From the NCBI GenBank assembly GCA_036337945.1, contig JAYZDF010000010.1, forward strand, positions 1-64,000: a stretch of DNA of 64,000 nucleotides, given 5' to 3'. A program made the position numbers and the translations under genes. This DNA is from JAYZDF01 sp036337945. Lineage in GTDB: Bacteria > Myxococcota > Kuafuiibacteriia > Kuafuiibacteriales > Kuafuiibacteriaceae. Position 1 is the stretch's first letter. Every line of letters begins with the position of its first letter. This document shows, one piece after another, positions 8,964-17,417 of this stretch. Below the pieces are notes generated by a model, which was not told the DNA's origin, searched no databases, and saw only the letters and a program-made list of their open reading frames with translations.

Positions 8964-9095
8964 GTCAGCCCCTTTGAACATCCAGCAGTCCTTTCACGCC
9001 AATCGTTATCGCATACTTCGACGGAATATGAGAGCTTCAGACCAAGTGTGGCTGCCATCACGTTGCTGTTTTGCTACACTAAAAAAGTCTGCACG

Positions 9096-10307
9096 ATGAA
9101 AGAATCGCCAATTAGAATTTGCCAGTTCACACCATGCCTTTGGAGCGGAGGAACGGAAGAGAGAATCGCCAGAATAATCAATAACCTACCCTCTGATCGG
9201 TTTCGCATTACGTGGATGGGATTTGGACCAGTGCGAGAGGCTTTAGTAGATAAAGCAGGCCCATCGGTCGAGGTGTTTCCAATCGCACGACATCCAGAGA
9301 GAGGTATCGAATGGCAATCCATTCTCGCAATTCAGCGAGTATTGTCGCGAACAAAACCACATATCTTACACCTTCATAACTGGTCGACGAGTTTATACGG
9401 AATCGTAGCGGGCCGTTTAGCAGGCGTTCCAAGAATTCTTTATGGGTCAGGAGGACGAGAGGTATCCGCAGGCGCGAATGCGCGACGTCAAAAGTGGATG
9501 CACACTCTGGCACCGCACATTGACGGGTATACATCAGTCTGCCAATTTCTTGGAGAAGAACTCATCGAAGACTTTGGCGCTTCTAAAGACCAGTTGCACG
9601 TGATTAAGACGGGCGTAGACACGAGTAAAATAGCGCATGGGGCCACTCGTCGAGATATTGCACGCGAGCAACTCGGAATTCCAAAAGATGCGGTCGTTGT
9701 GGGAGCTATTAGTGTATTTAGACCGGTAAAGAGAATTCCTGACCTCATCGAGGCTGTCGGTCGAATTGCACAAAAACATCCCGATGTTCACCTGTTGCTG
9801 GTTGGTAATCCGGTTCGGATGACGGTTGAGGACCTGCGCGACCAAGCAAGAGAGCAAGGATTTGGAGACCGAATTCATCTTCCCGGCAGACTCGAAGATC
9901 CGAGCAAAGTACTAAGTGCGTTCGATATTTTTGTAAATTGCTCTGAATTCGAAGGGTCTTCAAACGCCATTATCGAGGCGATGGCATCTCGACTCGCAGT
10001 CGTAGGAACCGCTGTCGGCGGAACTCCAGAGCTCATCAAACACGAAAAAACTGGTTTATTGGTTCGGCCTGGTGATGTCGATGAACTGACCGAAGCAATC
10101 GAGAGGCTCGTAATAGACCGAGAGCTGCGGACATTTTTGGGCAATAGAGCCTCTGAATTCGCCGAGGTTGAGCACGACTGTCGCGCAATGTATGCCGCAT
10201 ACCGTACACTCTACAAAAGTCACTTCGATGACCAAAACTTGGGGAAGTGGGCCTCATTATCAAACGCAGCGCTTGCGACACTGAAAAGCGTAAGGGCTCA
10301 ACTCTAA
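9096..10307 (+). CDS. Glycosyltransferase family 4
   Basis: 403 residues from ATG 9096. The reading frame is open to 9048, but that extension lacks family similarity. This is a GT-B fold enzyme with the N-terminal acceptor half CQFTPCLWSGGTEERI, the C-terminal donor half VVVGAISVFRPVKRI, and the retaining-GT4 E-x7-E motif at Glu 286/Glu 294 (EGSSNAIIE) followed by GTAVGGTPELI. It transfers a sugar from a nucleotide-sugar donor, probably in surface polysaccharide or glycolipid synthesis. The substrate cannot be read from sequence. It stands alone, with no other polysaccharide genes near, and lies 25 nt before the cNMP/M50-like gene in the same direction. Confidence 0.85.
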   Translation: MKESPIRICQFTPCLWSGGTEERIARIINNLPSDRFRITWMGFGPVREALVDKAGPSVEVFPIARHPERGIEWQSILAIQRVLSRTKPHILHLHNWSTSLYGIVAGRLAGVPRILYGSGGREVSAGANARRQKWMHTLAPHIDGYTSVCQFLGEELIEDFGASKDQLHVIKTGVDTSKIAHGATRRDIAREQLGIPKDAVVVGAISVFRPVKRIPDLIEAVGRIAQKHPDVHLLLVGNPVRMTVEDLRDQAREQGFGDRIHLPGRLEDPSKVLSAFDIFVNCSEFEGSSNAIIEAMASRLAVVGTAVGGTPELIKHEKTGLLVRPGDVDELTEAIERLVIDRELRTFLGNRASEFAEVEHDCRAMYAAYRTLYKSHFDDQNLGKWASLSNAALATLKSVRAQL

Positions 10308-10332
10308 AGTCATTTATTCCGCGGGTGATATT

Positions 10333-12447
10333 GTGGGCACCTTAGGTTCTGTGCGAGCCTCCATACCGATGAAGTCGCTACACCCCAAATTGGGACCAAT
10401 GTGCGAATTACACCCGCTTGGGGACGGAAACACAGCAGTTCACCATAGCAAATTAGGTGCACGTTTTCGTGTAGACCGGGAGGAGACATCCTTACTTCTG
10501 GCCATGACGGGTGACAAAACAATTGAAGAACTCCATGATCTCATGAGGCAACATCGTGGCGCTTTCGCGTTCAAAGATCTGCAAGTGCTGTTGTTCCAAC
10601 TCTGGTCTCATGGACTGCTAGAAAATAGCGAAGAAATACGCAGTGAGCTTTTCGCTGATCATGATGATTCAGAAATTCAACGACAAACACTGATCAATAA
10701 ACTCTCAGTGCTAACGTCGACCAAATGGATGCCGAGTTCCCTTGTTGGCAATCCTTCCGGTCTCTTCGGGTCTGTAGGAAAATTAGCCGCGAGCAATCAA
10801 CTGCTTTGGTTACAGCTTCTGTTAGCTTTGACCCCTATTCCATTACTTTTGAATAATATGGCGCAAGTCCCCAAAACGATTTTTCGTTTTCAAAGCTCAT
10901 GGGTCGCTGGGATCACCATCTTTTACGCCTGTTTAGCATTTATTCTTTCTTATCGAGGCCTGATCAGAGTGATGGTCGCCTCAACTTTTCCTCAGTTTGA
11001 GTTCAAAGTTGGTCTTCGTCTCAGATTGGGAATCATATATCTCGATATGGATGATGAGGATGTCCAATTCTTATCGTCACACCAGCAGACTCGATTTGCG
11101 CTTTCGGGGTTAGCGAGCATCGGTTCGATCGCCGGAGTCTGTGCGGCTGCACAGTTAGCCAATGCCCCGCTCCTCTTCTCTTACCTTATGGTGTCAGCTT
11201 TCATTCTAGGCGTTTTGGATCTTTGTCCCCTTATTCCAACTGACGGCGAGAGACTCATCGAAAGCGTACTCCATGGCAACCAGCCGAGTAGTATTCGTCG
11301 TTATATTGGGCAAAGGCTCGTGCGTGACCTTATGGTCCGATACGATGAGGAGCACGAATCGCCGCTATATCCAGTTATAGCTAGCCTGTGGATTGTATGG
11401 GGCGGAGTTGCATTAGAAATTTTTCAACGTTTTATTCTTTCTGACATCCTTGCCCTTCAAACGGCTATCTGGACCACCGAGAATCCATCTTTACAAGTTG
11501 TAGGGGGAGCGTTTTTCGGGTTGGTTGTGTTAACTATATTGGGATTTGCAATCTCGCTGGCGTACTTAGGCCTGAGCCTTCTCATTCAGCTTCTTTCCCC
11601 CGACCGAATGACAAAGCCCACCTCACGTGAGGATTCCCAAAATCTCGCCGAAGATGATGTGAATACTCTAAATCGAGCGCTGGAACAATTTTTGGATTTT
11701 CAGAAAAACACCAATGTCATCAATCAAATACGAGACCGACTACAAGTGGAGACCTATAAGACGAACGCATGGATTCAAAGGGCCGGCCGTAAAGACCATC
11801 GGTTTTTTGTGGTTCTGGAGGGTTGTATCGACTTGTTGCACTGCCATGAAGACGGACGGCACGAATTCGTCGCAACAATGAATATTGGCGACACTTTCGG
11901 AGACGAAGGCCTTAGTGGTCATCCTCCTTGCCACGACGCACGAGCGCGGACTGAATGCAAAGTAGCATGTCTTGATGGTGATCTTCTCGTTGCCCTACTT
12001 AGAGACGCGTCTGACGACCAAACTCGTGAGGTATTAGACAGAGCTCACTTTTTGGACCAGGTTCCTGAATTGTCCGGACTTGGTGCAAGCGGACGCCTAA
12101 AACTGGCTTATGCATCGTCTGACAAGATGGCCGAAAACGGTCAGATGATCATCATGCAAGGAGACCCCCCAAATAATATGTATATTATTCGGTCCGGCGA
12201 ATTCACGGTGACCAGAGCAGAGAATGGCTCAGAAAGCACCATCGCCTCGCTGAGCTCAGGGCAAACATTTGGCGAGCTTGGATTACTCAGAGGAGAGCCA
12301 AGAAACGCTACGGTTCGAGCCACGGGGCCGAAATCATCGTTTATTGAGATCCCGAAACAGGCTCTTGAAACCGCACTTTCCGCTTCTTTCCACGTCGGAC
12401 TGGCACTTGAACAAGTTGCCAATCAAAGAAAAAGCCGAGGAGCATAG
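10333..12447 (+). CDS. Membrane protein: PqqD-like, degenerate M50-like and two cNMP-binding domains
   Basis: 704 residues from GTG 10333; ATG 10369 is an alternative. Residues about 25-100 resemble the PqqD-like winged-helix module of 'putative peptide zinc metalloprotease' proteins. Several membrane helices follow (about 155-220, 255-300, 345-420). The M50 signature LCPLIPTDG is present at 297-305. The HExxH helix position, however, reads SYRGLI (about 206-211), so catalytic zinc binding is probably lost. A first cyclic-nucleotide-binding domain (about 475-565) is degenerate. The second (about 585-685) has the canonical phosphate cassette FGELGLLRGEPRNATV (646-661). It is coupled by a 2-nt gap to the pseudopilin-like gene. 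It may be a cNMP-gated membrane regulator, and function is inferred only. Confidence 0.75.
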   Translation: MGTLGSVRASIPMKSLHPKLGPMCELHPLGDGNTAVHHSKLGARFRVDREETSLLLAMTGDKTIEELHDLMRQHRGAFAFKDLQVLLFQLWSHGLLENSEEIRSELFADHDDSEIQRQTLINKLSVLTSTKWMPSSLVGNPSGLFGSVGKLAASNQLLWLQLLLALTPIPLLLNNMAQVPKTIFRFQSSWVAGITIFYACLAFILSYRGLIRVMVASTFPQFEFKVGLRLRLGIIYLDMDDEDVQFLSSHQQTRFALSGLASIGSIAGVCAAAQLANAPLLFSYLMVSAFILGVLDLCPLIPTDGERLIESVLHGNQPSSIRRYIGQRLVRDLMVRYDEEHESPLYPVIASLWIVWGGVALEIFQRFILSDILALQTAIWTTENPSLQVVGGAFFGLVVLTILGFAISLAYLGLSLLIQLLSPDRMTKPTSREDSQNLAEDDVNTLNRALEQFLDFQKNTNVINQIRDRLQVETYKTNAWIQRAGRKDHRFFVVLEGCIDLLHCHEDGRHEFVATMNIGDTFGDEGLSGHPPCHDARARTECKVACLDGDLLVALLRDASDDQTREVLDRAHFLDQVPELSGLGASGRLKLAYASSDKMAENGQMIIMQGDPPNNMYIIRSGEFTVTRAENGSESTIASLSSGQTFGELGLLRGEPRNATVRATGPKSSFIEIPKQALETALSASFHVGLALEQVANQRKSRGA

Positions 12448-12449
12448 TC

Positions 12450-12824
12450 ATGGCGACCCTAGGAAAACTAATGCCCCTCATTGCTTTGGCTGGCGTCGGA
12501 GCGACTCAAAAAGATAAAATTGAGGAAGTTGGTGGTCACGCCATCGATATGGTTAAGGTCATCGCGACGAAGCATGAACTCACAACTATCCGTACCGCAA
12601 TTATGAATGAAAATGCCGCAGGAAATATGCGAGAGGTACGTAATGATTTTCACGCATTCGTAAAACGAATTGCACACTCCGACCAAAAAGACGTCACCAT
12701 CGACTTCTGGGACAACCCATACGTTATGGATGAAGAAGACGGCCTCGTATATCTGACTTCGCTTGGGCCCGACTGCGAAAAGGGTACCGATGACGACATC
12801 ACCGTCAGTCTGCCTATTCGATAA
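12450..12824 (+). CDS. GspG-like protein without prepilin leader
   Basis: 124 residues. ATG lies 2 nt after the upstream stop, with GAGGAG about 7 nt ahead. The C-terminus carries the hallmark of type II secretion major pseudopilins: DFWDNPYVM, then YLTSLGPDCEKGTDDDI, which in GspG forms the calcium-binding loop. The N-terminus (MATLGKLMPLIALAGVGATQKD) lacks the usual G/F-T-L-I-E prepilin cleavage site. It may therefore be a simple membrane-anchored or soluble homologue. Its tight coupling to the cNMP/M50-like membrane protein suggests a shared pathway. No secretin or pilin assembly genes are nearby. Confidence 0.65.
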   Translation: MATLGKLMPLIALAGVGATQKDKIEEVGGHAIDMVKVIATKHELTTIRTAIMNENAAGNMREVRNDFHAFVKRIAHSDQKDVTIDFWDNPYVMDEEDGLVYLTSLGPDCEKGTDDDITVSLPIR

Positions 12825-12850
12825 GAAGATCGAAAAAAGCAAAGAAAACA

Positions 12851-12893
12851 AAAAACCACGTCACGGGAGGCACTCTCCTATGACGTGGCTTTT
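12851..12893. terminator. Bidirectional intrinsic terminator
   Basis: An 8-bp stem CCACGTCA (12856-12863) / TGACGTGG (12881-12888), with an inner GGAG/CTCC pairing, is flanked by A-rich sequence on the left and T-rich sequence on the right. It can therefore end transcription from both directions. It sits between the converging plus-strand GspG-like gene and the ribosomal superoperon. Confidence 0.85.
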
Positions 12894-12916
12894 ATAAAGT
12901 TCTTTACCGCTACTGC

Positions 12917-13303
12917 TTAGTCGTCGCTCGCTTCGCTGCTTCGGTCTTCACGATCAACAAACTCGATAATTGACATTTCAGCGCAATCACCTCGGCGAGG
13001 TCCGAGCTTGTAGATGCGAGTGTAGCCACCGTGACGGTCCTTATAGCGTTCCGCCAGTACGTCGAATAGACGGTCTACACTCTCACTATCACGAAGCTTA
13101 GCGTACGCATTTCTGCGAGCCGCAAGCGAGCCTTTTTTGCCCATCGTGATTAGCTTTTCAGCGTAACGACGAAGCTCACGTGCTTTCGCGTCAGTTGTCG
13201 TAATTTGCTCATGCTCGATGAGCGCTTTTGCCATGTTCGCGAACAAGGCACGACGGTGTGCTGATGTACGGTTTAGTTTTCTACCTGCTTTGCGATGTCG
13301 CAT
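12917..13303 (-). CDS. rplQ: 50S ribosomal protein L17
   Basis: 128 residues with MRHRKAGRKLNR and the L17 core (RALFANMAKALIEHEQI, LRRYAEKLIT). Last gene of the superoperon, 7 nt after rpoA, as in most bacteria. L17 lies near the exit of the large-subunit peptide tunnel. The short Glu/Ser/Asp-rich tail is unremarkable. Confidence 0.97.
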   Translation of the reverse strand: MRHRKAGRKLNRTSAHRRALFANMAKALIEHEQITTTDAKARELRRYAEKLITMGKKGSLAARRNAYAKLRDSESVDRLFDVLAERYKDRHGGYTRIYKLGPRRGDCAEMSIIEFVDREDRSSEASDD

Positions 13304-13310
13304 GATGCAC

Positions 13311-14312
13311 CTACTTCTTGAGTTCTTTCGGTGGCCAGTTATCGAGCTTCATACCGAGGCTCAGGCTCATCTCCGAGAGAATCTCCTTAATTTCCTTCAA
13401 TGACTTACGACCAAAGTTTTTGGTCTTGAGCATTTCACTTTCAGTCTTTTGAACCAAATCTCCGATGTACTTGATGTTCGCGTTTGCGAGACAGTTCGCA
13501 GAACGAACCGAAAGTTCAAGCTCATCAACACTGCGCAACAAGTTCTCATTGAACGGTTGCTCTGGTTCTGGAGCGATTACAATTTCAGGCTCAACGTCTT
13601 CTTCAAAGTTGATGAAGATACTGAGCTGGTCCTTGATGATTTTTGCAGCGAATCCAACTGCATCTTCCGGGCTAATCGAACCGTCGGTCCAAACTTCTAG
13701 TGTCAGCTTATCGAAGTCAGTTTGCTGACCAACACGAGCGTTGGTGACGTGGTAATTAACCTTCTTTACTGGAGAGAAGATGGAATCGATAGGAATCGCG
13801 CCAACTGGCATATTCGCGACTTTGTTGGCGTCCGCCTGAACGTATCCTCGGCCTTTCTTAACCGACATTTCCATCTTGAGATGTCCGTCTTGCCCAACGG
13901 TTGCAAGGACGAGGTCTTTGTTCAAAATCTCGATGCTCGCGTCACCTTCGATGTCTGCAGCGGTGACAGTGCAAGGGCCTTGACGATCAACACGTAGTGT
14001 TTTCTGGTCCCAAGTACGCGCTTTGATCAACATCGCTTTGACGTTGAGAATGATGTCGGCGACGTCTTCAGTAATACCAGGTAATGAAGTGAACTCGTGC
14101 AATGCGCCGTCAATTCGGACGGACGTTACAGCCGCACCTTGAAGAGACGATAGTAAAACGCGCCGAAGCGAATTTCCAAGAGTGATACCAAAACCACGCT
14201 CTAGAGGTTCTGCGAAGAACTTTCCATAGGTTGCAGTCAGAGACTCTTTCTCTACCGTTAGGCCTTTTGGCTTGATCAGGTCACGCCAGTGTTTGTAAAT
14301 TTCTTTATCCAT
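13311..14312 (-). CDS. rpoA: RNA polymerase alpha subunit
   Basis: 333 residues from ATG 14312, chosen because GGAG lies 6 nt upstream and the protein then starts MDKEIYKHWRDLIKPK like other alphas. The frame is open to 14399. The N-terminal dimerisation domain has GFGITLGNSLRRVLLSS and the C-terminal domain (about 250-320) has ELSVRSANCLANANIKYIGDLV and NFGRKSLKEIKE, the UP-element-binding helix-hairpin-helix region. It is followed by rplQ. The usual upstream neighbour rpsD is absent. Confidence 0.97.
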   Translation of the reverse strand: MDKEIYKHWRDLIKPKGLTVEKESLTATYGKFFAEPLERGFGITLGNSLRRVLLSSLQGAAVTSVRIDGALHEFTSLPGITEDVADIILNVKAMLIKARTWDQKTLRVDRQGPCTVTAADIEGDASIEILNKDLVLATVGQDGHLKMEMSVKKGRGYVQADANKVANMPVGAIPIDSIFSPVKKVNYHVTNARVGQQTDFDKLTLEVWTDGSISPEDAVGFAAKIIKDQLSIFINFEEDVEPEIVIAPEPEQPFNENLLRSVDELELSVRSANCLANANIKYIGDLVQKTESEMLKTKNFGRKSLKEIKEILSEMSLSLGMKLDNWPPKELKK

Positions 14313-14431
14313 CATTTGCTCCATCGAATCACCACTTTGCTCATCCCCGAATGAGCAACACCACGATACGAAAGAATAAAGCGCAGTTCCCGGAGCCAAA
14401 CGGCTCGGAGATTTCTACGCTCAGTTATTAT
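14313..14431 (-). other. Structured spacer replacing rpsD between rpsK and rpoA
   Basis: A 119-nt gap with two inverted repeats. One is a perfect 8-bp stem TTGCTCAT/ATGAGCAA (14337-14344 with 14351-14358) just before rpoA. The other is GAGCC/GGCTC near 14392-14410. Neither is followed by a T-run in the direction of transcription. It could be a processing site or a translational control element. Confidence 0.5.
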
Positions 14432-14824
14432 CTAGACGCGACGACGCTTTGGTGGTCGGCATCCGTTGTGGGGCAACGGAGTAACGTCTTTTACGAGTGT
14501 AATTTTTAGTCCCGCTGAGGCCAATGCTCGAAGCGCTGCCTCACGACCTGAGCCTGGTCCTTTGACCAAGCAAACGCACGAACGAAGACCGTGCTCCATT
14601 GCTCGTTTAGCTGCTTCATCGGCCGCAAGCTGAGCTGCAAAAGGAGTCGATTTACGTGAGCCTTTGAAGCCTTGCGCGCCAGCAGAACGCCATGAAATCA
14701 CATTCCCGCTGGTATCAGTGATCGTGACCATCGTGTTGTTGAAGGTCGCAACAATGTGCGCAACGCCATTTGGAATATTCTTTTTGACTTTACGCTTTGC
14801 TGTTTTCGCATTCTTGGTTGCCAT
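14432..14824 (-). CDS. rpsK: 30S ribosomal protein S11
   Basis: 130 residues with GVAHIVATFNNTMVTITD, GRKSTPFAAQ-type core (GSRKSTPFAAQ) and the terminal CRPPKRRRV. It lies 5 nt after rpsM. S11 forms part of the platform near the 3' end of 16S rRNA. Here the next gene is rpoA rather than rpsD. Confidence 0.97.
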   Translation of the reverse strand: MATKNAKTAKRKVKKNIPNGVAHIVATFNNTMVTITDTSGNVISWRSAGAQGFKGSRKSTPFAAQLAADEAAKRAMEHGLRSCVCLVKGPGSGREAALRALASAGLKITLVKDVTPLPHNGCRPPKRRRV

Positions 14825-14829
14825 GATTC

Positions 14830-15198
14830 TTACTTCCTCTTCTTAGCCACTGCGCGTTTTGGACCTTTTCGTGTACGCGAGTTCGTATGCGTACGCTGTC
14901 CACGAACGGGCAGCTTACGACGATGTCGAAGACCGCGGTAGCAGCCCAGATCCATGAGACGCTTGATATTCATGGATACTTCTCGACGAAGGTCACCTTC
15001 GACCTTGTAGTCTCGTTCTAGGATTTCGCGAATCTTCGCGATATCATCTTCGGTTGCCTGATCTGAGTTTAGAGTTGCTTCAACTCCGGCTGCAGACAGA
15101 ATGTCCCGAGAGGTCTTGCGACCGACGCCATAGATGTACGTCAGAGCAATCCACATTTGCTTATTTCGCGGTAAATCAACACCAGCTATACGTGCCAT
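14830..15198 (-). CDS. rpsM: 30S ribosomal protein S13
   Basis: 122 residues: MARIAGVDLPRNKQMWIALTYIYGVG, GCYRGLRHRRKLPVRGQRT and a basic tail. Standard S13 length. It contacts P-site tRNA and the inter-subunit bridge. It follows rpmJ by 21 nt. Confidence 0.97.
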   Translation of the reverse strand: MARIAGVDLPRNKQMWIALTYIYGVGRKTSRDILSAAGVEATLNSDQATEDDIAKIREILERDYKVEGDLRREVSMNIKRLMDLGCYRGLRHRRKLPVRGQRTHTNSRTRKGPKRAVAKKRK

Positions 15199-15219
15199 AT
15201 CTGATTCCTGTTCCTACGC

Positions 15220-15336
15220 TCAGCCCTGTCGCTGCTTGTGATTGGGGTTGTCGGGACAGATCACTCGGACGACCCCTTTTCGCCGAATAACCTTGCATTT
15301 GATGCATATTTTTTTAACCGATGCTCGGACTTTCAT
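15220..15336 (-). CDS. rpmJ: 50S ribosomal protein L36
   Basis: A 38-residue gene: MKVRASVKKICIKCKVIRRK, then CPDNPNHKQRQG. The three Cys and one His form the zinc ribbon of zinc-binding L36. The stop codon is at 15220-15222. It lies between adk and rpsM, where map and infA often also occur, but those are absent here. Confidence 0.95.
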   Translation of the reverse strand: MKVRASVKKICIKCKVIRRKGVVRVICPDNPNHKQRQG

Positions 15337-15390
15337 TTCTCTTTCCTCGAGGTGTGCGAGCTATCATGACCCACATCTACTCACCAAGAA

Positions 15391-16047
15391 CTATCCTTCT
15401 AAAATACCAATAATCGCGGAAAAAACTTCATCCGCGCCTTGTTTACCATCGACCTTGCTGACAATGCCAGATGGTTCGAAGTATGGAATAACACTAGCAG
15501 TTTCGCTCTCATATTGACCAAAACGTACTCGTACTTTTTCCTCGTTATCATCAGAACGTTGAACAAGCGTCCCGCCGCAAGCATCACAAGTTCCTTCCAC
15601 CTTGGGGGGTGAAAAAGACACGTGATGAACATTGCCGCAAGAAGGACAACTTCTCCTTCCAACGATCCTTTCTACTATCGCTTCGCCCGGAACATCCAAA
15701 AGGATCACATGTCGGAGTTTTTTCGACATTTTCTCGAGCAACTGATTGAGACCTTCAGCTTGAGGAAGCGTTCGTGGAAATCCGTCTAGGATCCATCCAT
15801 TTTGAAACGCGTCCTCAGCAAGTTTTGCTTCAATGAGCCCCATGATCAAATCATCAGGCACCAATTGACCAGCATTCATAAATCCTTTGGCCTTCAGACC
15901 AAGTTCTGTTTCGTCTTTGATGGCTTGACGCAAGATATCACCGGTGGACAGCTGGGGAATATTGTACTTCTCAACCAATCTCTTGGCTTGAGTTCCTTTC
16001 CCTGACCCTGGTGCACCGACCAGCATTATGTTCATAGCTGCTGACAT
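15391..16047 (-). CDS. adk: Adenylate kinase with zinc-ribbon lid
   Basis: 218 residues. The P-loop is GAPGSGKGTQ (about 12-20), with the NMP-binding region STGDILRQAI and LDGFPRT. The LID carries CPSC...CDAC (about 130-155), so it binds zinc as in many Gram-positives and deltaproteobacteria. It interconverts ATP + AMP and 2 ADP. A start at the internal ATG 16035 (MNIMLVGAP) is possible. It follows secY by 13 nt. Confidence 0.96.
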   Translation of the reverse strand: MSAAMNIMLVGAPGSGKGTQAKRLVEKYNIPQLSTGDILRQAIKDETELGLKAKGFMNAGQLVPDDLIMGLIEAKLAEDAFQNGWILDGFPRTLPQAEGLNQLLEKMSKKLRHVILLDVPGEAIVERIVGRRSCPSCGNVHHVSFSPPKVEGTCDACGGTLVQRSDDNEEKVRVRFGQYESETASVIPYFEPSGIVSKVDGKQGADEVFSAIIGILEG

Positions 16048-16060
16048 CTTCGTTCACACA

Positions 16061-17389
16061 TTACGCCATCGTAGAGCGTTTACCTCTCACGCGAGAGGTA
16101 AGACCTCCCGAGAATCCATCGTAGCTACGAGTAATCAGATGAGATTCGATTTGATTGACGGTATCCAGCGCTACGCCGACCACAATCAAAAGTGCCGTTC
16201 CACCGAAATAGAATGGCAAGTTTGGATTATCCGCCAAAAGAATATTCGGTAACACGCAGACCGCCGAGAGATAAATCGAACCACCCGTTGTGACTCGAGT
16301 AAGTACTTTGTCGATATATTCGGCTGTGTGCTTACCTGGGCGTACGCCCGGTATGTACCCACCGTTCTTCTTGAGGTTATCAGCAACATCCTCAGGATTG
16401 AATGTGACTGCTGTGTAGAAGAATGTGAAGAACACAATCAAAGCTACATAGACCACATTGTAGCCCCATTCTGTCGGAACCAACGATGCAGACACCTGCT
16501 GCATTATGGTCGAATCAGGAAAGAACTGTCCTAGTGTTGCTGGAAAAATCAGGAGAGAGGACGCAAAAATTGGCGGAATGACACCCGAAGTGTTTACACG
16601 CAAAGGCAAATGAGTCCCCTGGCCACCGAACTGTTTACGTCCAACCACACGCTTCGCATACTGGATAGGCAATCGACGCTGCGCTCTTTCAAAAAACACA
16701 AACACAAAGATTGTTCCGAGAACAATACCCACAAGAAACAACACGCTCAGCGGTTTGAGGATGTCCCCAATGATCATCTGTCCTGTTTGATAAAGCGCTG
16801 GAAGTAGTCCAGCAACAATACCTGCGAAGATGATGAGAGACATACCATTTCCAATACCTTTCTCTGTGATTTGCTCACCAAGCCACATAATGAAGGCCGT
16901 ACCGGCTGTCAGAGAAAGAATCGTTACCAACTGAAAAGTCAGACCTGGATTCTGCACCACCATTTGGCCATTGAAGTTCATACCCTCGAGATTGACGGCA
17001 ATGATTGAGCCCTGGATGACAGCAAGAGCGATGGTTCCGTATCTTGTGTACTGATTGATCTTCTTGCGTCCCTGCTCGCCTTCTTTCGAAAGCCTTTCGA
17101 GCTTCGGAACAACTACATTAAGAAGTTGGAAAATAATGCTCGAGGAGATGTACGGCATGATGCCCAGTGAGAAAACTGAGGCTTGTTCAAGCGCACCACC
17201 AACGAACATGTTGAACATTCCAAAAAGTGTCCCAGATTGTTGAGAGAGAATCTCGCCCATCAATGCTCGGTCCACGCCTGGGGTCGTTACAAAAATTCCC
17301 AGTCGATAAATCGACAGTAAAGCGCAGGTAAACAGGATTCTGTTCCTGAGCTCGGGAATTTTCGTTATATTTCCGAAAGAAGAAGTCAT
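16061..17389 (-). CDS. secY: SecY translocase channel subunit
   Basis: 442 residues with ten predicted membrane helices. Signature segments are NRILFTCALLSIYRLG, QYTRYGTIALAVIQG and the cytoplasmic YAKRVVGRKQFGGQGTHLPL loop. It forms the Sec protein-conducting channel with SecE and SecG, and serves the many Sec-dependent lipoproteins in this window. It lies between rplO and adk, the usual spc-operon position. Confidence 0.97.
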   Translation of the reverse strand: MTSSFGNITKIPELRNRILFTCALLSIYRLGIFVTTPGVDRALMGEILSQQSGTLFGMFNMFVGGALEQASVFSLGIMPYISSSIIFQLLNVVVPKLERLSKEGEQGRKKINQYTRYGTIALAVIQGSIIAVNLEGMNFNGQMVVQNPGLTFQLVTILSLTAGTAFIMWLGEQITEKGIGNGMSLIIFAGIVAGLLPALYQTGQMIIGDILKPLSVLFLVGIVLGTIFVFVFFERAQRRLPIQYAKRVVGRKQFGGQGTHLPLRVNTSGVIPPIFASSLLIFPATLGQFFPDSTIMQQVSASLVPTEWGYNVVYVALIVFFTFFYTAVTFNPEDVADNLKKNGGYIPGVRPGKHTAEYIDKVLTRVTTGGSIYLSAVCVLPNILLADNPNLPFYFGGTALLIVVGVALDTVNQIESHLITRSYDGFSGGLTSRVRGKRSTMA

Positions 17390-17417
17390 ACGTGTGTTCC
17401 AGATTCTTTATTTGAGC

